From Leptospira venezuelensis (GTDB taxonomy: Bacteria; Spirochaetota; Leptospiria; Leptospirales; Leptospiraceae): a stretch of 64,000 nucleotides of DNA. A model generated the notes under the pieces. That model was not told the DNA's origin and did no database searches. It saw only the letters and a list, made by a program, of their open reading frames with translations. The stretch spans positions 1,736,001 to 1,800,000 of the forward strand of contig NZ_NETS01000010.1 of NCBI RefSeq assembly GCF_002150035.1, read 5' to 3'. Made by a program: the position numbers and the translations under genes. Shown piece by piece: positions 41,297-50,278 of this stretch (position 1 is its first letter; each line of letters starts with the position of its first letter).

Positions 41297-42655
41297 CTAT
41301 TCTCCTCTTCTGTTTTTAGAGATCCTGAAAAGTTCCTCGGGAGAATAAATCCTACTCTTTCCCGAGTTTAAATCTATTTCTTCTTTATAAACTATGCTGG
41401 AAAAAGGATAAAAATTTTCTATTTTAGAGATCTTTTTGCGAAGATCTGAGTGAATATTTTCACTATTCTTTCTCATATGTTCCGCATTGGATTCTTTCAA
41501 TCGAGTATGATAAATTTCGAATACGATTTTAGATTGGCCTTCGATTCCGGTAAATAGATCCTTCCAGACCTTGGTTTCCCCCGGAAGAATACGAGTATCT
41601 GCAACAAGTCTTGCCTTAGGATACCACTCCCATTCTTGTCCGAACTTGATCTCTTTTGTCGATAGAGATTTACCTTTCGAATCCAATAATGAAATTTTTA
41701 AAAGTATAAATCTTTCTGGATCTCCGGTTGGAATATTATGAGCAGCCTTTTCATTTGTAAGGGAAATTGAATATTTCAGATCATTCCCTTTTTTATTTAA
41801 TTGAAGAGGTTCGATTTTTAAGCCGGTTCTATATCCTCCAGGAATCTGATTATCATAGAGTTCGAATTTTTTCGGAACTCCTCCGCCAATAAAAGAATGT
41901 TTATGAGAAGTCCTGATCGGAGTGTTTAGCTCTGGTTTGACCAGTTTACGCTGTAATTCTCCCATATGGCAGGAGCCGCATGCAATCTTTCCATGGGAAT
42001 TTCCCTTTTGTTCCAATTCGATTCCCGTTTTGAAAGCGCATACCAATTGGTCATCCAAAACATAATTTGCATTATGACAGTCGAGGCATCTGTTCCTCAG
42101 TTTTTCTGGATCAATTTTCACTGGATGAGGAGGTTTTGTAGTTCCGTTTGCCCCCAATACATATGAGTTTCCTTGTTCGTCTATACGAACATGGCATACT
42201 GCACATGTAACTCCTTCTGCTTTCATTTTAGGATCGAAGTTTGGATTTGGTTCTTCGATCGGAGTTCTATAATCCCCATTATTTAAGTAGTTAACTAGAG
42301 TTTCTCTCTGGTTTGCGATTGGGGTATGGCAGTTTAAACAAAGCCAACGAGGGGAGGAAGACTTAGAAAGTTCAGATTGGAACTGAAGATCAGAAAGAGC
42401 GTTTGCATGAGTGGATGTTTTCCATTCTGCATAAATTTCTACATGGCATTTTCCGCAATTCTCTGCCCTAACTTCTCCGACTGCAGTAAGAGGAGGTAAA
42501 TGTGGTAAAGGTTTGGACCAAGGAGCTTGGGAGAATACCTCATCCACAGGGATTGGTTTATCTTTCGATTTAGTAAATATACAATAAAACAAACTGGCGG
42601 TCAAAGATAAAGATATGACCGCTAATATTAAACTTCTTCTTTTGTTTAAGAACAT
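41297..42655 (-). CDS. Pentaheme cytochrome c, c554-like family
   Basis: 452 residues. The N-terminal membrane segment (LILAVISLSLTASLFYCIF) is possibly a lipobox. Five CxxCH motifs occur in order: ENCGKCH, LCLNCH, TCAVCH, RCLDCH, ACGSCH. A beta-rich C-terminal domain follows (SISLTNEKAAHNIPTGDPERFILLKISLLD). The first two sites with the Trp-x-x-S-x-H in EWKTSTHANA resemble the cytochrome c554 family of periplasmic electron carriers. The second pentaheme gene at 51700-52884 has the same order and spacing. It lies between a rhodanese gene (10 bp gap) and a GT2 gene, which suggests electron transfer linked to sulfur chemistry. Partner unknown. Confidence 0.85.
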   Translation of the reverse strand: MFLNKRRSLILAVISLSLTASLFYCIFTKSKDKPIPVDEVFSQAPWSKPLPHLPPLTAVGEVRAENCGKCHVEIYAEWKTSTHANALSDLQFQSELSKSSSPRWLCLNCHTPIANQRETLVNYLNNGDYRTPIEEPNPNFDPKMKAEGVTCAVCHVRIDEQGNSYVLGANGTTKPPHPVKIDPEKLRNRCLDCHNANYVLDDQLVCAFKTGIELEQKGNSHGKIACGSCHMGELQRKLVKPELNTPIRTSHKHSFIGGGVPKKFELYDNQIPGGYRTGLKIEPLQLNKKGNDLKYSISLTNEKAAHNIPTGDPERFILLKISLLDSKGKSLSTKEIKFGQEWEWYPKARLVADTRILPGETKVWKDLFTGIEGQSKIVFEIYHTRLKESNAEHMRKNSENIHSDLRKKISKIENFYPFSSIVYKEEIDLNSGKSRIYSPEELFRISKNRRGE

Positions 42656-42665
42656 TATAAAAATA

Positions 42666-43550
42666 TCATCTAGTTACTAGGGGATGGTTTTGCTCCCCTT
42701 TGGAAGACCATTCCCACATAGATCCTGCATAATTTTTTGCGTTATAACCTAAAGAAACTAGAACGGATGTCATCCAACCAGATCTAACCCCTCCAGTACA
42801 ATAAGAGATCACAGTCTTATCTTTGGAAATCCCTAATTCATATAATTTTGCTGTGATTTTAGCCTCACTCAATAGATATCCTTCTTTATCTAAAAACTGC
42901 TTGTAATAGATCCATTTTGCTCCAGGAAGATGTCCTCCTCTGGATTCTCCGTAAGGAGTTTGTCCTAAAAATTCTCTTTCTTCTCTGGTATCTATAAAAG
43001 CGAATTTTCTATCAGAAAGTTCTGTTTGGACTAATTTGGAATCTGCCGACCAATTTTTATTTTCAGAAGGAGAAGTATTTATTTTAGAAAGGATTTCTGG
43101 ACGGTTTGGAACGGGAGAATTAGAAGCCTTATGTAAAGCGTTAACTCCTCCATCCACGATAAAAGATTTAGAAAAACCTAATGTGCGTAAGGACCAGACG
43201 ATTCTGCCTTCTTCTCCCCATCCTCCCGTAGGATCTCCGAATACCAATATGATCTTGTTCGTATCCAAACCCTTTTTACGTAGGAGTTCCTTTGCATCTG
43301 AAGCTTGGACTAAATTTCCTTGGTTAGGAAATTCTTTTTGAGAGATCTCTTGCCAGCCCAATGATACTGACTTGGAGAATGTGGAAATTCTAATCCCATC
43401 TCTTGCATCTACGAACACCGCACCTTGTCCATGTAAGAATAATGCTTCGGGTGCGCTAATGAACCATCCTCTGACTCCTGAAAGTTTTTCGGAGGCGAAA
43501 AGGGAAGATGAAATTAGAAAAACTAGTGCAAAGGAGATTATGAGTTTCAT
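42666..43550 (-). CDS. Periplasmic thiosulfate sulfurtransferase (double rhodanese)
   Basis: 294 residues with a signal peptide (MKLIISFALVFLISSSLFAS). The first rhodanese domain lacks Cys at the active loop (LVFGDPTGGWGEEGR). The second has the persulfide Cys C251 in VISYCTGGVRSGW, preceded by AFIDTREEREFLG and GHLPGAKWIYYKQF and ended by YAGSMWEWSSKG, all standard for SseA/TST enzymes. It moves a sulfane sulfur from donors such as thiosulfate to an acceptor. Location outside the inner membrane is unusual for the family and fits the adjoining pentaheme cytochrome. It is divergent from a glycosyltransferase gene across a 136-bp gap. Confidence 0.88.
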   Translation of the reverse strand: MKLIISFALVFLISSSLFASEKLSGVRGWFISAPEALFLHGQGAVFVDARDGIRISTFSKSVSLGWQEISQKEFPNQGNLVQASDAKELLRKKGLDTNKIILVFGDPTGGWGEEGRIVWSLRTLGFSKSFIVDGGVNALHKASNSPVPNRPEILSKINTSPSENKNWSADSKLVQTELSDRKFAFIDTREEREFLGQTPYGESRGGHLPGAKWIYYKQFLDKEGYLLSEAKITAKLYELGISKDKTVISYCTGGVRSGWMTSVLVSLGYNAKNYAGSMWEWSSKGEQNHPLVTR

Positions 43551-43686
43551 TTGGACCTACCTTGGTTTGAGATCAATTATCGTCAATAAACAATACAATA
43601 AATCCTATATAGCAGAATAATTTTAATATTACAGACGGAAGCCCGATGTTTTTAATGGTATTTGACAGTTAAAGGAAAGATAGGCC

Positions 43687-45069
43687 TTGGAATTCGAGAG
43701 GAATAAAGAGAGAAGAAGCCAGATCCTAAATCGCGCAAACCTGATTTGGATTCTGGCCGCAGCTGTGTACCTATGCATTTTTCTTTTTTGGGAGGTAAGG
43801 AACCAGGAAAGAAGTTTAACCGGAAATATATACATTCTTGGATTTTGCGGATTAAGTATTGTCTATGTATCTCTATTTCTTTCTAAAACTTTCGAAACTT
43901 TCGGAAGGGTAAGTTTTGTTTTAGGGTTACTTCTTAGGGTTCTTTTGATCTTTTCTACACCTATTTTCGAAGATGATTGGGCGCGTTATCTTTGGGATGG
44001 ATGGGTCAGTTCTGAAAAGGGGAGTCCTTATGGGATTACTCCGGAATCTTTTTTTGGAGAATCGGATCCAACTAGAACTGAATTACTCTCTAGGATCAAT
44101 CATCCGGACTGGCCTACTATTTACGGTCCTGTGCTCGAAATTTACTTTTATCTAATACATTTTCTATTTCCTTGGAAACTATGGGCTCTCAAACTTTTTC
44201 TTTTAGTTCCGGATATTTTTCTATTCTTTTTGATCAAAAGTAAGTATGGGATTCGTTCTTCTGCAATATACTTTTGGAATCCGGTCCTGATCAAAGAGGT
44301 CTTCTTAAATTCTCATCCTGATATACTAGGATTCTTTCTTTTGTTTTATTCTTTTTATTTAGCGGAGAAGTCTAGGTATCGTTTAGGCTTTTTTATTTGG
44401 GGACTCAGTATGGCTGTAAAAGGTTTCGGAGTATTCCTTTTACCTTTTTTATTGAAGTCAGATTGGAATAATGAGCGTGATTTCAAAAAGGTGATAATAG
44501 ATTTGAGTTTTGCGGTTCTAGGATTTCTTTTAGCGTATTCTCCTTTCCTGCTTTTCTCCCAAGAAACTGATTTTACGGCCCTAACTAGATTTATTGGAAG
44601 TTTTACATTTTTTCCTTTAGGTTATAATATCCTCCATGGCTTACTCGGAGATTTAGCTCGGGTTTTCTGGATTATCCCAACAATTATAAGTATATTATTC
44701 TTTTTGAATGAGAGATATTCTTATTGCTTGGGAGAAGAGGAGAAGATCGGGATTTCGTTCTTCTTATTCTTCTACTTCTCTCCTGTTGTGAATGCATGGT
44801 ATCTACTTTGGATGTCCCCTTTTTTACTGAAGGATTCCAAAGTCTTTTGGCCATCTTGGGTGTTTTTGTTCTTTGGACAGATATCTTATTTGAACTACGC
44901 GAATCTAGGAGATTGGAAATTGGTATTAGAAAAAGGTTATTATGCCCATCCAGATTGGATCTTGGCTTTGGTTAGCTTTGCCTTCTTTCCAATTTTTCTC
45001 GTTTGGTATAGGGTTCGATTTTCGCCTAAAAGCATCAATTCCCTCGAAAAACCATCTCTTTTGGGCTAA
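43687..45069 (+). CDS. GT-C type membrane glycosyltransferase, mannosyltransferase-like
   Basis: 460 residues and about ten membrane helices. The first outer loop carries FEDDWARYLWDGWVSSEKGSPYG, the 'DD..RYLWDG' pattern of polyprenol-phosphate-dependent GT-C enzymes related to PIG-M and mannosyltransferases. YGPVLEIYFYLIHFLFP follows. The start is TTG 43687, with AAAGGAAAG 7 nt upstream; no ATG is close. The role is probably extracytoplasmic glycosylation of lipid or glycan; the exact sugar cannot be read. Confidence 0.72.
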   Translation: MEFERNKERRSQILNRANLIWILAAAVYLCIFLFWEVRNQERSLTGNIYILGFCGLSIVYVSLFLSKTFETFGRVSFVLGLLLRVLLIFSTPIFEDDWARYLWDGWVSSEKGSPYGITPESFFGESDPTRTELLSRINHPDWPTIYGPVLEIYFYLIHFLFPWKLWALKLFLLVPDIFLFFLIKSKYGIRSSAIYFWNPVLIKEVFLNSHPDILGFFLLFYSFYLAEKSRYRLGFFIWGLSMAVKGFGVFLLPFLLKSDWNNERDFKKVIIDLSFAVLGFLLAYSPFLLFSQETDFTALTRFIGSFTFFPLGYNILHGLLGDLARVFWIIPTIISILFFLNERYSYCLGEEEKIGISFFLFFYFSPVVNAWYLLWMSPFLLKDSKVFWPSWVFLFFGQISYLNYANLGDWKLVLEKGYYAHPDWILALVSFAFFPIFLVWYRVRFSPKSINSLEKPSLLG

Positions 45070-45196
45070 GAAAAGATTTTTTTCTCCTTTGAAAGAATTT
45101 TGATTGTTATTTTGGATAGTATTTCCAATAAGTTGGATGAATTATTATTATAACTGTTTGGAATAAACAAGATTCCGATCCAGTGAGGAACCGAGT

Positions 45197-45781
45197 ATGC
45201 CAACGATCGATCCGATTGAAAGAGGCCTGATCCAATCTATTGGAACCTTGGTTCGTAAGAGAAGACAGGAGTTAGGTCTCTCTCTTGGAAAGCTTGCAGA
45301 ATTATCTCAGGTAAGCAGAGGAATGTTAAGCCTTGTGGAATCAGGAAAGGCCGCCCCATCTATAGCGTTATTATGGAAAATTTCGAAAGCAATCCGTTTG
45401 CCTTTATCCAGCCTCATGGAATTTTCTAAAGAGGAATTTCCTAAAATTTACAGGAAAGAAGACTCCAGTGAAAATTCTGTAGAAGAGAATCAGTATGTGA
45501 TCCGTCCTCTTCTTCATGAAGAAACTCGATTTCAAACTAGACTGTTTGAGATTAAACTTCTCTCAGGAGTTGCCAAAACATTCATTACGAAAGTGCAATC
45601 CAAACAAAGACAGAATTTGTTCCTACAATCAGGCGCACTTCGTTTGAAAGTAGGTGGCAAATGGTTTGACCTGCAAGAAGGAGACAGCATGACCTTTTTA
45701 GGAAAAGATCTGCAAGAACTTGCAAATTTAGGGGAGAAGGACTCCTACCTGATCTGGTCCTCTTCTCTTTCTGATGATTGA
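45197..45781 (+). CDS. XRE-family regulator with C-terminal cupin, SutR-like layout
   Basis: 194 residues. The HTH_3 domain covers LIQSIGTLVRKRRQELGLSLGKLAELSQVSRGMLSLVESGKAAPSIALLWKISKAI. A cupin-2 domain follows: FITKVQSKQRQNLFLQSGALRLKVGGKWFDLQEGDSMTFLG. This HTH-plus-cupin layout is shared by regulators of sulfur use (SutR/YdcN), polyamine (PuuR) and others. Since rhodanese-cytochrome modules lie on both sides, it is a candidate regulator of them, though no operator was identified. Cytoplasmic. The gap before it (45070-45196) is AT-rich with an imperfect TTGGATAGTATTTCCAA repeat. Confidence 0.8.
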   Translation: MPTIDPIERGLIQSIGTLVRKRRQELGLSLGKLAELSQVSRGMLSLVESGKAAPSIALLWKISKAIRLPLSSLMEFSKEEFPKIYRKEDSSENSVEENQYVIRPLLHEETRFQTRLFEIKLLSGVAKTFITKVQSKQRQNLFLQSGALRLKVGGKWFDLQEGDSMTFLGKDLQELANLGEKDSYLIWSSSLSDD

Positions 45782-45875
45782 AATACATTGTAATTTGCGT
45801 TTTGTTAATTGCAATTCTTGAGGGTCTTTAGAGTATAATCCGGACTTTTCATTAAACGAAAAAGTCTTTGGTTAG

Positions 45876-46970
45876 ATGAAAGCCTTCGAGAAGATCCAAG
45901 ATTATTTCCACAAACGAAAGAGAATAATTTTGTCCATACTCATCGGACTTATTTCTATTTTTTTCTTAAAGGAAGCATCTTATTTTTTATACAAAACTTC
46001 TCCTGAATCTCAAGTGATCAATTCAGGGTTTTATTATCTTTCTAAGTCGGATCTTTCCGGCGAATACGATTCAGATTCTTTCTTATTTCCTCTCCATCTT
46101 CGAATTTTTAAAAATGATCTTTCTCCGGAAGATTTTAAAAGGTATTGTAAACTTTTATTATATCTTATCTCTGCAGTCTTGATCGGTTATACCTCTTATT
46201 ATAGAGGGTATTTTACTGGGATCTTTCTTGGCTTCTTTTTACTTCTTTCTCCTGTTTATCTAATCCAAAACAATTGGGTCGGATTTCCGGATCATCTTAC
46301 TTTCTTTTGGTCTATATTACTTGTTTTGTTCTTAGATTTGCATGATCAATACAAAGAAAGGAAAGTTATCTTATATGTTTTATTCTTCCTTTTTGTTTTG
46401 GGATCTTGGTCCCATTTTTATCAGTTCTTAGCGATTTCTTTTTTAGTTTTATTTTTACATTTTTGGGAGAAGAAAGAGATCGATCTAGATCTACTAAAAG
46501 TCTTTTTGCTTGGGATATTTGCAGGGAGAATTTCTTCTTATTTGATTTTTTATCTGAACGGAATCGAATGGAACGAAAGAAGATTGGATACTGCTCAGTC
46601 CATAGGTTTCGCTCGCTGGTATTTTATGCATACGAACCATCTTCTCCTTACTTTAGTTTCTTTCTGGAATGGTTTATTATTTCTGTTTCTGGAGAACGTG
46701 ATACGTAAGAAGGTTTCGATCCTGCTCGTGTGTTTTGGGGCCTTCTTCATTACATTCTTTACTGCAGATAGCACAAGAGTATTTGCCCATTTATTCTATC
46801 CAGCCTGGATTGCTCTTTGGCTGATCCGTTCTCGAAAAGGTTTCTCGAATCAGGAAAAGTGGATCTTGAGTTCTGGATTGGTTCTGGCATTTGTATATCT
46901 TCTGCTCTTTGATCCATTTTATAAATGGGGTGGAAACCTGATCCACTTAGGGCCTCGTATCATATATTGA
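45876..46970 (+). CDS. Polytopic membrane protein of unknown function
   Basis: 364 residues with eight or nine hydrophobic helices and few charged motifs. The N-terminal loop YLSKSDLSGEYDSDSFLFPLHLRIFK and mid-helix WVGFPDHLTFFW hint at a GT-C or polymerase-like transferase, but no family is recognised. The gene contains no Cys-rich or metal motifs. It is separated from the XRE gene by 94 bp. An A/T-rich hairpin follows at 46985. Confidence 0.55.
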   Translation: MKAFEKIQDYFHKRKRIILSILIGLISIFFLKEASYFLYKTSPESQVINSGFYYLSKSDLSGEYDSDSFLFPLHLRIFKNDLSPEDFKRYCKLLLYLISAVLIGYTSYYRGYFTGIFLGFFLLLSPVYLIQNNWVGFPDHLTFFWSILLVLFLDLHDQYKERKVILYVLFFLFVLGSWSHFYQFLAISFLVLFLHFWEKKEIDLDLLKVFLLGIFAGRISSYLIFYLNGIEWNERRLDTAQSIGFARWYFMHTNHLLLTLVSFWNGLLFLFLENVIRKKVSILLVCFGAFFITFFTADSTRVFAHLFYPAWIALWLIRSRKGFSNQEKWILSSGLVLAFVYLLLFDPFYKWGGNLIHLGPRIIY

Positions 46971-47276
46971 GCCCTACACTTTATAAAAAGGTAATTTTTA
47001 CTTTTTGAATATTCCGTTTTAGCGGAGAATAACAGTCCTTCCGGTTACAAAAACCATTTTCCATAGTCATTTTGTTTCCTATTTTTTACGGTTTATTCTG
47101 TTTTGTTTAATAAATTGCACCGTAATTCTAATTTATTATTCAATTAATTAGATAATATGTTCGTTATATTGAAATAACCTTGGTAAAAACGAAGCCTTTT
47201 CTCGACATTGTGCTTAGAGTCCGCAGTGGAATAAACATGAGGGAACCCCGACCGGACCAGCATTTAGGAGAACAAA
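46971..47276 (+). other. 306-bp non-coding leader before the rhodanese-cytochrome cluster
   Basis: No gene is visible. AAAAAG-g-TAA-ttt-TTA-CTTTTT (46985-47006) can fold into an AT-rich terminator for the upstream gene. ATTCCG-ttttag-CGGAGAAT (47011-47030) is a second small imperfect inverted repeat. Long AT-rich tracts follow, and a strong ribosome site AGGAG stands just before ATG 47277. A promoter for the rhodanese operon must lie here; no clear -35/-10 pair or FNR box could be assigned. Confidence 0.4.
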
Positions 47277-48824
47277 ATGAAAAATACGCTCATTTATTCG
47301 AGCCTCCTGGCAATTGCGCTGGGATTACTCGGGAATTGTGGAGAGGGATCTTCTGACAGTTCCGCTGCAGCATTAGCTGCTCTTGGGGGTGGAGCATCAA
47401 GTGTAAAAGTAGCTAGTGCTTCCGATCTATCGATCGAGTCTGCGGACGATTATAACGATAACCAATTTGGTCTTATCACTGCTGCAACTTTAAGAAGCTG
47501 GGTAAACAATTGGGCAAACAATAAGCCTGCAGGTATTACCGGAAACTTAGTGATCTTCCAAGCTAACAAGGTTGGGGCGGATGCTAACAAAAGTTTGATC
47601 CTTCCTACAACTGGAGTGAAAGTTTTTGTCTCCGTTGCAGGAAACAATACTGCAGTTTATTCTTGGAAAACTTTTAGAGAGACTAGATATAACGGCTTGA
47701 TCTCGATCCCTGGAGGAACAGCAACTTCTGGAGGAAACGGACTCTTAAGTGGAGCTAACGTAGATGAATGGTTCCATACTTATGGAGTCGATCCTACTAA
47801 GGACTTGATCGTATTCGCAAGTGGTAACGGAGACAACTACGGAGCGATTGGGCACCAACATTATACATTAAGATACTGGGGAGTGGCTCACGAACATCTC
47901 GCAATCCTGAACGGAAGTATCAAAGGACAATTCCCGGAAGCGGAATTGGGTAATGACACAGACGAGTCCGTTCCACCTTTAAACGGAACCTTCTCCGTAA
48001 AACAACTGAAGAATGTGGATAACAGAATTCTTACGTTGAGTATTGAAGATACGATAGAGGTTGCTAAGAATAACGGACACCATAGTGTGAAAGGACTTTC
48101 ATCTACCGTTCTTATCTCGGACAACAGAACTGCAAATAATAACAACGATATCAGCGTGTATACTTCTGCTGCAGGATGGCAAGAGTATAACGGTGGAGAG
48201 AACACCACTGGAACTACTAAGTCAGGAGGTGGAGCTGTTGCTTTCGAAGGTCACTTGAAAGGTGCAGTATTCGTTCCTCACTACAATCTAGTAGATCGTT
48301 CTTCTTTGGATAACACTTACGCATACGGAGCTTCCGCTGCGGGATCTTTCAATACTGTGAAGTTCAAGTCCAAGGCTGATGTTAAGGATATCTGGGACAC
48401 TTACGGAACTACAGGTGGACCTAACGCAGGTGCGTCTGCTTACGAAGAAGGTCAAACCATTCTTCAATACTGCAGAACGAACACCAGAACTCAAACAAGT
48501 GGAATTTCCACACAGTTGATCTTAGGACGTCCTTCTGTGTTCTTAGAAGATGGATGGAGTATTTTCGGATTCTTATCTGGAAACTTCCCTGCTGCGAATT
48601 TCAACGATGATGTAACTGCGGGAGCTTCTTCTTATCCTTCCGTTCCAGTTAAGTTCGCTGCTGACGTTCAAGGAGCGATCGAGTCCGGTGTTAGAGGATC
48701 CGGAGATGGACCTCACTATAACACAGGTGTGAAAAAATCCACCGTGGATTATTTCCAGATCAATTCATCGGCGACCACAACCAAACAAGCATTCGTAGAG
48801 GATTGGAATTACAAAAACCAATAA
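47277..48824 (+). CDS. Rhodanese-domain lipoprotein A
   Basis: 515 residues. The lipoprotein signal ends LLGNCGEGS, then an Ala/Gly linker. Two rhodanese-like domains follow. The first (NQFGLITAATLRSWVNNWAN, then LIVFASGNGDNYG) has no Cys at the loop. The second (STVLISDNRTANNN, EGHLKGAVFVPHYN) carries the loop C399-RTNTRT followed by GISTQLILGRPSVFLEDGW. The first domain is nearly collinear with that of the protein at 50279, so they are paralogues. It probably holds persulfide sulfur at the cell envelope. It is separated from the next gene by a palindromic hairpin. Confidence 0.8.
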   Translation: MKNTLIYSSLLAIALGLLGNCGEGSSDSSAAALAALGGGASSVKVASASDLSIESADDYNDNQFGLITAATLRSWVNNWANNKPAGITGNLVIFQANKVGADANKSLILPTTGVKVFVSVAGNNTAVYSWKTFRETRYNGLISIPGGTATSGGNGLLSGANVDEWFHTYGVDPTKDLIVFASGNGDNYGAIGHQHYTLRYWGVAHEHLAILNGSIKGQFPEAELGNDTDESVPPLNGTFSVKQLKNVDNRILTLSIEDTIEVAKNNGHHSVKGLSSTVLISDNRTANNNNDISVYTSAAGWQEYNGGENTTGTTKSGGGAVAFEGHLKGAVFVPHYNLVDRSSLDNTYAYGASAAGSFNTVKFKSKADVKDIWDTYGTTGGPNAGASAYEEGQTILQYCRTNTRTQTSGISTQLILGRPSVFLEDGWSIFGFLSGNFPAANFNDDVTAGASSYPSVPVKFAADVQGAIESGVRGSGDGPHYNTGVKKSTVDYFQINSSATTTKQAFVEDWNYKNQ

Positions 48825-48841
48825 ACTACGCTATATAACGG

Positions 48842-48861
48842 GGGCGGAGATATCTCCGCCC
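48842..48861 (+). terminator. Perfect palindrome between rhodanese A and the next gene
   Basis: GGGCGGAGATATCTCCGCCC, 10 + 10 bases with no spacer, followed by TTTCAATTC. It could be a leaky terminator or an mRNA-stabilising hairpin that lets rhodanese A be made in excess of the downstream genes. The genes downstream have no obvious separate promoter in the 82-bp gap. Confidence 0.6.
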
Positions 48862-48906
48862 TTTCAATTCTGTAACATAAAATAAAAAAGAGGGAGTTAC
48901 TGCTTT

Positions 48907-49275
48907 ATGAAAATATTATACATCTCTGCGCTGATCGGCGCATTATTCTTCTCATCTTTGGATATAATTTTAGCCTCCGGTGGATTTGGAGGAGGCGGGG
49001 TGGCCGGGCAGGCACTTCGAGGAAAAGAAAGGGAAAAGTTTAATCTAGGAAAGGCTATCTATAATGGAGAAGTCGCCCTGGACGCCAAAAAAGAAGACCA
49101 ATCAAAGTCTCAGAAGAACCGTTTAGAATATCTACAAGGTTCCTTGCCCAACTCGGAGAAAGGAAGGGTTAACCTAGAAGATTTAGCAGGTAAATTGTCC
49201 GAAGAACAGATTTCCGCTTTGGAATTTTTCGTAAGTATCCGCTTCAACGTTAAGTTGGAGGAGAAGAAGGATTAA
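48907..49275 (+). CDS. Small secreted protein, cytochrome c-like but without haem motif
   Basis: 122 residues with signal peptide (ILYISALIGALFFSSLDIILAS) and a Gly-rich mature start. The body reads FNLGKAIYNGEVAL, then VNLEDLAGKLSEEQISALEFFVSIRFNV. This has the helical rhythm of a class I cytochrome c (G-K..Y.G, 'L..L...LSEEQ..AL..F...R'), but no CxxCH and no Cys at all. It may be a degenerate cytochrome or a structural partner. The same order (rhodanese, small protein, barrel, rhodanese, pentaheme) suggests it belongs to the complex. Confidence 0.6.
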   Translation: MKILYISALIGALFFSSLDIILASGGFGGGGVAGQALRGKEREKFNLGKAIYNGEVALDAKKEDQSKSQKNRLEYLQGSLPNSEKGRVNLEDLAGKLSEEQISALEFFVSIRFNVKLEEKKD

Positions 49276-49293
49276 TCAGGGAATCTTTATATA

Positions 49294-50265
49294 ATGAAAT
49301 ATTTAATTAAGAAGGGAGTTTTTCTTCCCCTTCTATTTTTGGCTCAACCGTTCTTTTTAGGGGACTTATTTCCCCAAACGGTTTGGGCTCCTTATCAAAG
49401 ACAATTATGGGTCAGGACCACTGCGGTGAATTCGGTCTACGATTCCGCATACGTAGGAAAATATCATACCACTTATGATGATGATGTTCGGATCAATGTA
49501 GGCGCTTTAGCTTTTGAGTATGGGATTACAGATCGTCTTACCGTAGATTTACAAACAGGTTTTGGTAAATTAGGAAGGACCCAGTTGATTAATCGTTACT
49601 TCGGGACTTTAACTTCTCCAGAACAGCCTGATAAATATGGGATCATAGATTCCAGAGCGGGTTTGCGTTATAAGGTCCTGGATGAGTATGATTATGATTC
49701 CATTTGGGTTCCAACAATTAGCGTAAGGATTGGCGGGATTAAAAAGGGTGATTATGATAGAAACCCTCAAGCTCTAGGTGACGGAGCAAACGGCGCAGAA
49801 GTAAATATCTATCTTGGAAAAGACTTCAATGTCTGGGGCTTAGGTGCTCTTGGAGAATGGAGTTATCGAAGAAGAGAAAAGCCGGTGCCGGATGATGTTC
49901 TGTATTACGGAGCGTTGTATAAACGTTTTTTTGATTCTTTTATCTTTATTGTAGGAAGTAGAGGACAGATTGGTCAGGGAGGATATGCATTCGCAGATCC
50001 TAAAGGAACTCCTCCTCTAAATCTAATCCAAATAGATACACCTTCCATCGCTCCTTTTGGGCAGGATTGGTATAATTATTATCTCGAACACGAAAGACCG
50101 GCCTGGGGAAGAAAGGAAGTTTATCATAACCTGGAAGTAAGTTTAGGTTATACGGATAAGTACGGAAATTATTATAACTTCTTCTATTCTCATACTTATT
50201 CCGGCTATAACACCGCAATCTTAAGGACCTTTGGGTTCTTGATCAATTTTCCATTTAACTTATAG
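49294..50265 (+). CDS. Outer-membrane beta-barrel protein of the rhodanese-cytochrome cluster
   Basis: 323 residues. A long signal region (GVFLPLLFLAQPFFLGDLFPQ) is followed by alternating aromatic strands: RINVGALAFEYGITDRLTVDLQTGFGKLG, VPTISVRIGGIKKGDY, FNVWGLGALGEWSYRRRE, and a terminal AILRTFGFLINFPFNL ending in an aromatic-rich strand, as expected for BAM-assembled barrels. No substrate motif is recognised. In the cluster it may form the conduit through the outer membrane for a sulfur compound or for electrons, by analogy with porin-cytochrome complexes. That analogy is inference. Confidence 0.7.
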   Translation: MKYLIKKGVFLPLLFLAQPFFLGDLFPQTVWAPYQRQLWVRTTAVNSVYDSAYVGKYHTTYDDDVRINVGALAFEYGITDRLTVDLQTGFGKLGRTQLINRYFGTLTSPEQPDKYGIIDSRAGLRYKVLDEYDYDSIWVPTISVRIGGIKKGDYDRNPQALGDGANGAEVNIYLGKDFNVWGLGALGEWSYRRREKPVPDDVLYYGALYKRFFDSFIFIVGSRGQIGQGGYAFADPKGTPPLNLIQIDTPSIAPFGQDWYNYYLEHERPAWGRKEVYHNLEVSLGYTDKYGNYYNFFYSHTYSGYNTAILRTFGFLINFPFNL

Positions 50266-50278
50266 ATCGGAGGAGAAT

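Noticed and set aside
43551..43686. FNR box in TTGAGATCAA before the rhodanese gene
   Set aside because: The half-sites are only 2 bp apart, not 4, so the geometry is wrong for FNR-type dimers.
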